NCBI GenBank assembly: GCA_028699175.1
Contig: JAQVVC010000036.1
Coordinates: 1 to 7,780, forward strand
From: Bacilli bacterium
GTDB lineage: Bacteria > Bacillota_I > Bacilli_A > RF39 > UBA660
Reading direction: 5' to 3'
DNA: 7,780 nucleotides
Position 1 is the stretch's first letter. The number at the start of each line of letters is the position of its first letter. A program made the position numbers and the translations under genes. This document shows positions 1-5,183 of the stretch, in pieces. The notes beneath the pieces are model-generated. The model saw only the letters and a program-made list of their open reading frames with translations, had not been told where the DNA came from and did not search any database.

Positions 1-14
1 ATTTGCAATAGCAA

Positions 15-43
15 TTTATAGTTCTCTTTGCTATAATTTTAGT
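15..43 (+). promoter_or_regulatory. Extended -10 promoter of the PAP2 gene (core element at 29-37)
   Basis: TGCTATAAT at 29-37 is a perfect extended -10 element (TG at 29-30, TATAAT at 32-37). A weak -35 candidate, TAGCAA at 9-14, lies 17 bases upstream and matches TTGACA at three of six positions. Initiation about seven bases after the -10 would fall at roughly 43-45, on the start codon itself, so the transcript is predicted to be leaderless or nearly so. No Shine-Dalgarno sequence lies between the -10 and the ATG. The motif is seen directly; the start site is inferred from standard spacing. Confidence 0.7.
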
Positions 44-691
44 ATGAAAAAGATTATTGATCTAAAATTTTATTTTATAACTGCTTTAGGATTACTTACT
101 ATAAGTGCCTTCTTTTATTTTTTTGTAAAATTGTTAGAGGGTGAACCAAATTTAATAGGAGGACCTATTGATAATTATATTCCTTTTTTACCTATTTTTA
201 TTATCATTTATAATCTTTGGTATCCTTTTAATATCCTTGCCTTATATTATATTTTTAAAGATAATATTAGTATATATATTAAAACTATTATATCATTAAT
301 TTTTTGCTATATAATTTCTAATTCAATATTTATTCTTTATCCTACTACGGTAAATCGACCAGTAATAGAATCTTATAATAATATAATTGAATATATTACA
401 TATATGACTTTTAAAATAGATACACCTGCAACAAGATGTTTTCCTTCTAATCACTGCATTTTATGTTTTATTATTATTTTTAGTGTTTTAGGAATTAAGA
501 ATATGTCAAAATGGAAAAAAGGTATTATTATAGCCATAAATACCTTAATAATTTTATCTACTTTATTTGTTAAACAACATGTTGTTTATGATGTTATTGG
601 TTCATTAATAATTACCCTTACATGTTTTTATATTTTAAGTAAGTTTAAATTTTTTAAATATTTAGAAAAAAAATTAGTTAGCGTAAGCTAA
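44..691 (+). CDS. PAP2-superfamily integral membrane phosphatase/phosphotransferase
   Basis: This is a 215-residue, strongly hydrophobic protein with about six predicted membrane segments (near residues 9-31, 45-70, 78-99, 137-152, 160-176 and 184-200). It carries the three PAP2 signature motifs. C1 ends in NRP (R105-P106), C2 is PSNH (134-137), and C3 is K177-Q-H179-VVY-D183. H137, H179 and D183 are the expected phospho-enzyme and relay residues. The Arg usual in C3 (SR-x5-H) is Thr173 here, with Lys177 close by; this KQH form is familiar in one PAP2 branch. The family removes or transfers phosphate on lipid substrates at the membrane; the substrate here is unknown. The ATG at 44 has no ribosome-binding site but sits where a TGCTATAAT promoter should start RNA. 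It converges on the phosphatidylserine decarboxylase gene, and the two stop codons overlap. A role in phospholipid or undecaprenyl-phosphate turnover is inference. Confidence 0.85.
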   Translation: MKKIIDLKFYFITALGLLTISAFFYFFVKLLEGEPNLIGGPIDNYIPFLPIFIIIYNLWYPFNILALYYIFKDNISIYIKTIISLIFCYIISNSIFILYPTTVNRPVIESYNNIIEYITYMTFKIDTPATRCFPSNHCILCFIIIFSVLGIKNMSKWKKGIIIAINTLIILSTLFVKQHVVYDVIGSLIITLTCFYILSKFKFFKYLEKKLVSVS

Positions 692-700
692 CTTTTATTT
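666..700. terminator. Bidirectional intrinsic terminator shared by the PAP2 gene and psd
   Basis: A perfect 7-bp stem, AGTTAGC (676-682) and GCTAACT (687-693), closes a GTAA tetraloop (683-686; GNRA type on the plus strand). Eight A residues lie to the left (666-673), giving a T8 tail on the minus strand. A T-rich run lies to the right (693-700), giving a weaker tail on the plus strand. The stem contains both stop codons: TAA at 689-691 for the plus-strand gene and TAG at 690-688 for psd. It should therefore terminate both converging transcripts, better on the minus strand. Confidence 0.8.
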
Positions 701-1530
701 CCGATTTTTTCACCTAATTTAACAATCGTTTCAATATTATTTAAACTATTTTTTAATATTTCTTTATTTATTTTAATGGTATTTTCTTTAAATAATAATA
801 TAATTGTCGAACCTCCAAATTTAAAATAACCTTTTTCTTCACCTTTTTTAAAGGCATCTTGTTGATGATGGTTCACTATTTTTCCTACACATAATGCTCC
901 TACTTCAATTTGAATAACATTACCAAAATTCTCGGTTTTAAGAATCGTCCATTCTCTTGAATTAGTCTTATAAACATTATATTTATCAAAAGCTACTGGT
1001 CTTACAGTATGAAGTATTCCTTTAATATAATTATTATCACTTTTTATACCATTATCAATATAACAATAACGATGATAATCATTTACACATAATCTAAATA
1101 TTAAAGCATAACCATTAAGATATTCATTTGATACATCATTTTTTATAAGATCATGAATATCGTAATAGGAATTTTTTATCTTAAATATATTAGCATTATT
1201 TATTTTGTAAACAAGTAATCTGCCATCACATGGAGATATTAAAGCATTATTTTTATTATTAATAGGTCTTTTTCCTGCTTTTATTTCTCTAATAAAAAAA
1301 TTATTAAATGATTTGTACTTAATATCTTTGTAATCATTCATATTAATATTATTTTTTTTAATAAATCTTTTAATTAAAGATTTGGATAATCTAGTACTTA
1401 AAAATAAACCAACTATTTTACTAATAATATTTATGGTTAATATTTTTAATAATAATCTACCTATAATAGTATTATAAAAAAATAAGATAAACTTATCTTC
1501 TTTTTGATTTTTTAGCTTAAAATTATCCAT
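688..1530 (-). CDS. psd: Phosphatidylserine decarboxylase proenzyme
   Basis: The enzyme decarboxylates phosphatidylserine to phosphatidylethanolamine at the membrane. It is made as a proenzyme that cleaves itself and turns a serine into the pyruvoyl cofactor. At 280 residues it is full length. The processing site is FGGST (238-242), so cleavage before S241 would leave a beta chain of 240 residues and an alpha chain of 40. The classical enzyme has LGST; the GGST form is, from memory, usual in the clostridial-type branch. D102 in SPCDG and H153 in NDYHR fit the Asp-His-Ser self-processing triad, and LHTVRPVA (173-180) is a further conserved block. The N-terminal 60 residues are hydrophobic and amphipathic, consistent with membrane association. 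The ATG lies inside the 3' end of pssA, a 19-base overlap, with a weak AGG at 1542-1540 upstream. Translational coupling with the enzyme that supplies its substrate is likely. Confidence 0.95.
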   Translation of the reverse strand: MDNFKLKNQKEDKFILFFYNTIIGRLLLKILTINIISKIVGLFLSTRLSKSLIKRFIKKNNINMNDYKDIKYKSFNNFFIREIKAGKRPINNKNNALISPCDGRLLVYKINNANIFKIKNSYYDIHDLIKNDVSNEYLNGYALIFRLCVNDYHRYCYIDNGIKSDNNYIKGILHTVRPVAFDKYNVYKTNSREWTILKTENFGNVIQIEVGALCVGKIVNHHQQDAFKKGEEKGYFKFGGSTIILLFKENTIKINKEILKNSLNNIETIVKLGEKIGNKS

Positions 1531-2150
1531 ATTTTATAACCTATAACTAATAATAAAAACTCAAATAACCCAACTAAAATTAATAAAAACATTTTTTTAT
1601 TATCAGGCTTATTTATAAATTTAGCGTTTAAAACAAATAATAACCCGACAATAAGTAAAGAAGTTGCAAAAATAGAAGGAAAAATATTAGGAAAAAAATC
1701 TTTTAGATAATATACTAAAGGAAATATTAAAGCCACACTAGTTGTTGGTAAGCCAATAAAAGTAGTACTTCTTCCTTTTTTAGTTTTAGCTATTTCTTCT
1801 TCATGAACATTAAAATGAGCAAGTCTTATTAAAGCACCTAATACATATATACATGCAATTGGTAAATAGTACCATTCATTCATCCCAATTGAATATCCAA
1901 TTGCTACTGGTAATATACCAAAGGCAATTATATCAGAAAGAGAATCAATCTGAATTCCAAAATTTATTTCTTCTCTACTTCTTTTTTTTGTTCTTGCTAC
2001 TTTTCCATCAAACATATCTAATAATCCTGATGCCATTAAACAAACTATTGCACCAAAAGAATATCCTTTAAAAGCTAATAAAACTCCAAGAACAGCACTA
2101 CATGCACTTAAATAAGTTAATATTACTGTATAATTATATATACCTATCAT
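1512..2150 (-). CDS. pssA: CDP-diacylglycerol--serine O-phosphatidyltransferase (phosphatidylserine synthase)
   Basis: This integral membrane enzyme transfers phosphatidyl from CDP-diacylglycerol to L-serine, giving phosphatidylserine and CMP. The CDP-alcohol phosphatidyltransferase signature is complete: D45, D48-G49, A52-R53, then G65, D69 and D73. These four aspartates bind the metal and the CDP group. The spacer between AR and G is 11 residues rather than the commonest 8; I recall similar longer spacers in clostridial PssA proteins. FIGLPTTSVAL (131-141) is the second conserved block of the family. About six membrane segments are visible in 212 residues. It is the first gene of a two-gene unit with psd, which uses its product, so the pair makes phosphatidylethanolamine. 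AAAGAG at 2164-2159, eight bases before the ATG, is a modest ribosome-binding site. The related synthases for other alcohols are less likely given the psd partner. Confidence 0.93.
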   Translation of the reverse strand: MIGIYNYTVILTYLSACSAVLGVLLAFKGYSFGAIVCLMASGLLDMFDGKVARTKKRSREEINFGIQIDSLSDIIAFGILPVAIGYSIGMNEWYYLPIACIYVLGALIRLAHFNVHEEEIAKTKKGRSTTFIGLPTTSVALIFPLVYYLKDFFPNIFPSIFATSLLIVGLLFVLNAKFINKPDNKKMFLLILVGLFEFLLLVIGYKIWIILS

Positions 2151-2158
2151 AATTCACA

Positions 2159-2164
2159 CTCTTT
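2159..2164 (-). promoter_or_regulatory. Weak ribosome-binding site of pssA
   Basis: AAAGAG, continuing as AAAGAGTG, lies eight bases upstream of the pssA ATG. It resembles AAGGAGGTG with one base missing, so it is a usable but not strong site. Confidence 0.5.
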
Positions 2165-2171
2165 ACTAATT

Positions 2172-2187
2172 CTTATTAAGTATAGCA
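2172..2187 (-). promoter_or_regulatory. Extended -10 promoter of the pssA-psd operon
   Basis: On the minus strand TGCTATACT occupies 2187-2179, an extended -10 with TATACT at 2184-2179. No good -35 is seen at 16-18 bases upstream (TATTAT at 2207-2202 is poor), so the TGn element probably carries recognition. Predicted initiation is near 2172, giving a leader of about 20 bases with the AAAGAG site. The promoter starts 24 bases after the T-tract of the upstream spoIVB terminator. Confidence 0.65.
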
Positions 2188-2210
2188 CTTTTTTAAAAAA
2201 AATAATAGTA

Positions 2211-2231
2211 CAAAAAAAGCACTAAAGTGCT
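2211..2231 (-). terminator. Intrinsic terminator of spoIVB
   Basis: Minus-strand hairpin AGCAC (2231-2227), loop TTTA, GTGCT (2222-2218), followed directly by seven T residues (through 2212; the last T of the arm runs into the tract). The stem begins at the base after the spoIVB TAG stop. A third copy of AGTGCT occurs downstream, inside the pssA promoter. Confidence 0.85.
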
Positions 2232-3194
2232 CTATCTTTCGCCTTCTTCTAACATTGTTGTTATAAATATCCCATATCCACTTGTTGGATTATCTAATAT
2301 AACATGAGTTACTGCACCATATATTTTATTATTTTGGATTATAGGGCTTCCACTCATTCCTTGGATTATTCCTCCGGCAGTTGCTATTAATTCTTCACTT
2401 GTTATATTAAAGTATATATTTTTAATATCACGGGTTTTATCTATCATATTTATATAGATATCATATGATTTTATGTCCTCATTGCTTAAAACTGTATAGA
2501 TACTAGCTTTACCAATTTTTAAAGTATCTGGAGTTCCTACTTCAAGGGTTCCTAAATCCGATATATTTGCTGTATATATTCCATATATACCTTTATTAGT
2601 ATTTTTTGTAACCGTTCCGAAAATAGTATTAGAATAAAATTTAGCATTTTTAGTTCCTGCAGTACCTACTCCACTACGATCAATTCTAATTATTTTATTT
2701 TTAAATATACTGCCGGTTTTTACTTCAATTAAATTCCCGGTATTACTTTCTGTTATTTCATGTCCTAGAGCTCCATATATTTTAGTTACTGGATCAATAT
2801 ATGATAAAGTTCCTATTCCAGTTATGCTATCTTTAACATATATTCCAGTTTTATAAGTTTCATTAACTAATATTAAATTAAATACCGTCGAAAAAACTTT
2901 ATTTTTTCTTTTAATCGTAAAATTTACTTTATTATCAATAACCGTTTCTTCTATTGCTAAAACTAATTCATCAACTGTATTTACTGGAGTATTACCTACT
3001 TTAATTATTATATCTCCTGTTTTTAAATTATTTTTATTAAATTTATTATCTATTTTATAAAAGCCGATAACAATTACGCCATCATTCTTAACTTCAATAC
3101 CTATAGTCTTACCTCCCGGTATAATATCATTAGAATATGCAAATATATTAATCGGAATTAACAAAATAAATAATAATAATATTGTTTTTTTCAT
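2232..3194 (-). CDS. spoIVB: SpoIVB-family serine peptidase (PDZ plus S55 peptidase), sporulation signalling protease
   Basis: In Bacillus, SpoIVB is made in the forespore, crosses into the space between the two membranes and cleaves SpoIVFA. This releases the SpoIVFB protease to activate sigma-K. Numbered from the ATG at 3194 the protein has 320 residues. It shows a hydrophobic signal or anchor (4-20), a PDZ-like domain (about 29-110, starting KTIGIEV with LKTGDIIIKV at 57-66), then the S55 peptidase domain. His145 in ALGHEI and Ser281 in GIIQGMSGSPII fit the catalytic His and Ser, and the C terminus matches the family (GAVTHVILDNPTSGYGIF). The catalytic Asp position, about 15 residues before the Ser, appears to be Ser266 (NITSEEL). 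It is shorter than the 426-residue B. subtilis protein, mainly N-terminally. A longer reading from GTG at 3203 is rejected because that GTG is part of the ribosome-binding site. It is a single-gene unit between two terminators. Confidence 0.93.
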   Translation of the reverse strand: MKKTILLLFILLIPINIFAYSNDIIPGGKTIGIEVKNDGVIVIGFYKIDNKFNKNNLKTGDIIIKVGNTPVNTVDELVLAIEETVIDNKVNFTIKRKNKVFSTVFNLILVNETYKTGIYVKDSITGIGTLSYIDPVTKIYGALGHEITESNTGNLIEVKTGSIFKNKIIRIDRSGVGTAGTKNAKFYSNTIFGTVTKNTNKGIYGIYTANISDLGTLEVGTPDTLKIGKASIYTVLSNEDIKSYDIYINMIDKTRDIKNIYFNITSEELIATAGGIIQGMSGSPIIQNNKIYGAVTHVILDNPTSGYGIFITTMLEEGER

Positions 3195-3198
3195 TGTT

Positions 3199-3208
3199 AT
3201 CACCCTTT
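3199..3208 (-). promoter_or_regulatory. Ribosome-binding site that sets the spoIVB start
   Basis: AAAGGGTGAT at 3208-3199 contains GGTGAT, fully complementary to the usual 16S tail. It sits four bases before the ATG at 3194-3192 (counting from the GGTGAT end). The GTG at 3203-3201, which would open a frame three codons longer, lies within this site. The ATG at 3194 is therefore the better start. Confidence 0.75.
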
Positions 3209-3219
3209 ATATTAGTATG
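3206..3219 (-). promoter_or_regulatory. Candidate forespore (sigma-G/F-like) -10 element of spoIVB
   Basis: CATACTA at 3219-3213 equals the textbook -10 element of sigma-G promoters, the class that drives spoIVB in Bacillus. Initiation about seven bases later (near 3206) would give a very short leader starting at the ribosome-binding site. No convincing -35 is visible: the expected place (about 3242-3237) reads TACTTT and lies partly in the T-tract of the xseB terminator. Unlike the other four promoters here, there is no TG extension. The motif is seen; the sigma assignment is inference. Confidence 0.4.
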
Positions 3220-3231
3220 TTCTTAACTATC

Positions 3232-3257
3232 AAAAAAAAGTAACCAATTAATGGTTA
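3232..3257 (-). terminator. Intrinsic terminator of the nusB-xseA-xseB operon
   Basis: Minus-strand stem TAACCA (3257-3252) and TGGTTA (3246-3241) with loop TTAAT is followed by C and eight T residues (3239-3232). The left arm lies in the last xseB codons and the loop contains most of its TAA stop (3250-3248). Confidence 0.85.
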
Positions 3258-3472
3258 TTTTCTATTTTAAAATCTTCAAATTTACCATTTTCTGCCAATA
3301 TTTTATTAACAGAAATTACAGCTTTATTTAACTTATCACCACATACTTTTACTAATTTCATAGCTTCAGTATATTTTTCAATTGATTTTTCTAAATCAAT
3401 ATCACCATTTTCAAGTTCCTTAACAATTGTTTCAAGTTCTTTCATTAATTCTTCAAATTTTTTATCTTTCAT
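3248..3472 (-). CDS. xseB: Exodeoxyribonuclease VII small subunit
   Basis: This is the small subunit of exonuclease VII, which with XseA degrades single-stranded DNA from both ends in a metal-independent way. At 74 residues it is normal for the family. The sequence is a helical hairpin rich in Lys and Glu with the conserved pattern FEELMKELETIVKELENG (6-23), DIDLEKSIEKY (24-34) and a following KVCGDKL stretch (42-48). The ATG follows the xseA stop with no spacer (TAAATG). Its ribosome-binding site, AGAGG, is about 11 bases upstream, inside the xseA codons for VEEVG, and a GGGA lies nearer. Coupling to xseA translation is expected and fits the need for excess small subunit in the complex. It is the last gene of the operon; the terminator overlaps its final codons. 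Confidence 0.95.
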   Translation of the reverse strand: MKDKKFEELMKELETIVKELENGDIDLEKSIEKYTEAMKLVKVCGDKLNKAVISVNKILAENGKFEDFKIENNH

Positions 3473-4735
3473 TTATCCCACTTCCTCTACTTTAGCTTTT
3501 ATTTCACCTTTAAATAAATTAATATCTATTTTATCTCCTATTTTTATCTTTGAACTATCTTTAATTATCTTATTATTATGTTTTAATACACTATATCCTT
3601 TACTTAAAACACTAATTGGATTTAAGAGCTCTAATTTATTTAAAATTAGCGTATACTTATTTTGTTTATTTATAAACAAATTATCAGGGTTATTTAATAT
3701 ATAACTTTCACTATACCTTAATAATTTAGTTTTACTATTATCTAGTTTATTATTAATATAATTATTTAAATTAAGTATTAAATTACTTAATGTTTGTTCT
3801 TTTATTTCATAAATAGCTAGTGGACTAGTAAGTACATAACTATTTTTTAATGTTTTTAATTTATTAATATTAAGATTTAAATTATGTTTTATTAAGTTAG
3901 CAGATCTTATATAATATTGTTTTAATAAGATGTTTAAATCGGTAATATTAGGTACTGCTAGTTCTGCTGCTGCCGTAGGAGTTGGTGCTCTTAAATCAGC
4001 TACAAAATCAGCAATAGTAAAATCTATTTCATGCCCAACAGCACTAATTATTGGTACTTTACATTCATAAATAGCATAAGCAACTATTTCTTCATTAAAA
4101 GCCCACAAATCTTCAATAGAACCTCCACCACGACCAATAATTAATAAATCTAAATTATGATTTTCAGCTTCTTTTATTTGTTTTACAATATCATCTTTAG
4201 CAATTGTTCCTTGAACAAGAGATGGAAATAGATATGTTTCACAAATTGGATATCTTCTTTTAATAGTACTTAATATATCTTTTATAGCTGCGCCTGTTGG
4301 AGCAGTTATAATACCAATTCTTTGAGGATATTTGGGTATTATTTTTTTATGTTCTTGATCGAATAATCCTTTAGCTTTTAAGTTTTTTTTCAATTCTTCA
4401 TATTTTAAATATAAATTACCTAGTCCATCTTCTTCCATATTTTCAATATATATTTGGTAAGCTCCTGTTGCTTCATAAATACTTACTTTTCCATCAACTA
4501 ATACTTTCATACCATCTTCGGGAACAAAGGTTAATCTATTAGCATTAAATTGAAACATTACGGCATTAATTCTACTTCCTTCATCTTTTAAAGTAAAATA
4601 TAAATGTCCTCTACTATGACCTTTAAAGTTAGATATTTCACCTTTTAAAGAAATATTTCTAATATTAGGATCAGTATCAAATTTATTTTTAAGATATTTA
4701 TTTAAAGTTGTAATCGTAATATATTTTTTTTCCAT
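3473..4735 (-). CDS. xseA: Exodeoxyribonuclease VII large subunit
   Basis: This is the catalytic subunit of exonuclease VII, a cytoplasmic nuclease that trims single-stranded DNA during repair. It has 420 residues, within the usual range. An N-terminal OB-fold DNA-binding domain spans about 5-102 (ISLKGEISNF at 28-37, GHLYFTLKDE at 43-52). The catalytic domain follows, with IGIITAPTGAAIKDIL (140-155), GRGGGSIEDLWAFN (201-214) and the family signature GHEIDFTIADFVADLRAPTP (234-253). A long Asn/Lys/Leu-rich helical region (about 265-370), expected to bind the XseB subunits, precedes the C-terminal block PISVLSKGYSVL. The ATG shares its A with the nusB stop (TAATG, base 4735), so translation is probably coupled. 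The nearest ribosome-binding candidate, AAGG at 4752-4749, is rather far (13 bases). No defects are seen in the motifs. Confidence 0.96.
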   Translation of the reverse strand: MEKKYITITTLNKYLKNKFDTDPNIRNISLKGEISNFKGHSRGHLYFTLKDEGSRINAVMFQFNANRLTFVPEDGMKVLVDGKVSIYEATGAYQIYIENMEEDGLGNLYLKYEELKKNLKAKGLFDQEHKKIIPKYPQRIGIITAPTGAAIKDILSTIKRRYPICETYLFPSLVQGTIAKDDIVKQIKEAENHNLDLLIIGRGGGSIEDLWAFNEEIVAYAIYECKVPIISAVGHEIDFTIADFVADLRAPTPTAAAELAVPNITDLNILLKQYYIRSANLIKHNLNLNINKLKTLKNSYVLTSPLAIYEIKEQTLSNLILNLNNYINNKLDNSKTKLLRYSESYILNNPDNLFINKQNKYTLILNKLELLNPISVLSKGYSVLKHNNKIIKDSSKIKIGDKIDINLFKGEIKAKVEEVG

Positions 4736-5127
4736 TATTCATTAATTACCTTATCTAAAACAGCATTAACCATTTTTCGAACATTATCATCGCTATATTT
4801 TTTACATAATTCAATAGCTTCATTAATAACTACGATTGGAGGTGTATCAGTATATTTTATTTCATATAAAGCCATTCTTAAAATAGCAGCTCCCGTATTA
4901 TCAATTCGATCTATAGACCAGTTATTAAGATATTTGTTAGCAACTATATTTAATTCATCATAATAAGTAATAATTCCATAAACCATATCTTTAATAAATT
5001 CATTTTCTATTTCCATATTTTCATTTATTACATTATCAACATTATAAATAAGACCATTATGCTTATATAATGATATTTGATAAATAATAATCATAATTTG
5101 CTCTCTTAATTTTGTTCTATTTTTCAT
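4735..5127 (-). CDS. nusB: Transcription antitermination factor NusB
   Basis: NusB binds boxA RNA together with S10 (NusE) and supports antitermination in rRNA operons. From the ATG at 5127 the protein has 130 residues, equal to typical NusB. The N terminus MKNRTKLREQ matches the family start (B. subtilis begins MKRRTAREKA). The C-terminal half has the conserved blocks AAILRMALYEI (80-90) and PPIVVINEAIELCKKYSDD, ending VNAVLDKVINE. An in-frame ATG at 5139 would add four residues (MRLF) with no family counterpart. The GAGG at 5137-5134 is well placed for the ATG at 5127 and lies directly after the first ATG, so the shorter form is preferred. It is the first gene of the nusB-xseA-xseB unit, a gene order widespread in Bacillota, and overlaps xseA by one base. 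Confidence 0.94.
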   Translation of the reverse strand: MKNRTKLREQIMIIIYQISLYKHNGLIYNVDNVINENMEIENEFIKDMVYGIITYYDELNIVANKYLNNWSIDRIDNTGAAILRMALYEIKYTDTPPIVVINEAIELCKKYSDDNVRKMVNAVLDKVINE

Positions 5128-5133
5128 AAATAA

Positions 5134-5137
5134 CCTC
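5134..5137 (-). promoter_or_regulatory. Ribosome-binding site that sets the nusB start
   Basis: GAGG at 5137-5134 lies six bases before the ATG at 5127-5125. It overlaps the last base of the alternative upstream ATG (5139-5137), so initiation there would have no ribosome-binding site. Confidence 0.7.
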
Positions 5138-5152
5138 ATATTAAGTATATCA
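5137..5152 (-). promoter_or_regulatory. Extended -10 promoter of the nusB-xseA-xseB operon
   Basis: TGATATACT at 5152-5144 on the minus strand is an extended -10 with TATACT at 5149-5144. The expected -35 position falls in the loop and stem of the mutS terminator (GAGCAT) and is poor. Predicted initiation near 5137 leaves a leader of about ten bases that is little more than the GAGG site. The promoter starts within two bases of the mutS terminator T-tract. Confidence 0.65.
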
Positions 5153-5153
5153 T

Positions 5154-5183
5154 AAAAAAATAATAGATGCTCTATTATTTTTT
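5154..5183 (-). terminator. Intrinsic terminator of mutS
   Basis: There is a long perfect inverted repeat. The arms 5171-5183 and 5155-5167 pair over 13 bases around a three-base loop (5168-5170), and the last seven bases of the second arm form the T-tract on the minus strand. The core is AATAATAGA/TCTATTATT, AT-rich but long. The mutS TAA stop (5177-5175) lies inside the first arm. The A-tract on the other side could let it work weakly in the reverse direction too. Confidence 0.85.

Noticed and set aside
1853..2071. A 72-codon open frame on the plus strand
   Set aside because: It lies wholly antisense within pssA, including the signature region, has no ribosome-binding site, and its Leu/Gln/Phe-rich translation resembles no family. 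It is a shadow of pssA.
3195..3203. GTG start that would lengthen spoIVB by three residues
   Set aside because: The GTG is part of the GGTGAT ribosome-binding site that serves the ATG at 3194, and no other site lies upstream of it at a useful distance.
3228..3240. Possible -35 element for the spoIVB CATACTA promoter (GATA or GGTTA strings)
   Set aside because: GATA is only about eight bases from the -10 and GGTTA is about 21 bases away; neither fits the 17-18 base spacing expected for forespore sigma factors.
5128..5139. Upstream ATG that would lengthen NusB by four residues
   Set aside because: The extra MRLF has no family counterpart, and the GAGG site is placed for the ATG at 5127. A leaderless start at 5139 cannot be fully excluded, because the predicted RNA start is near 5137.
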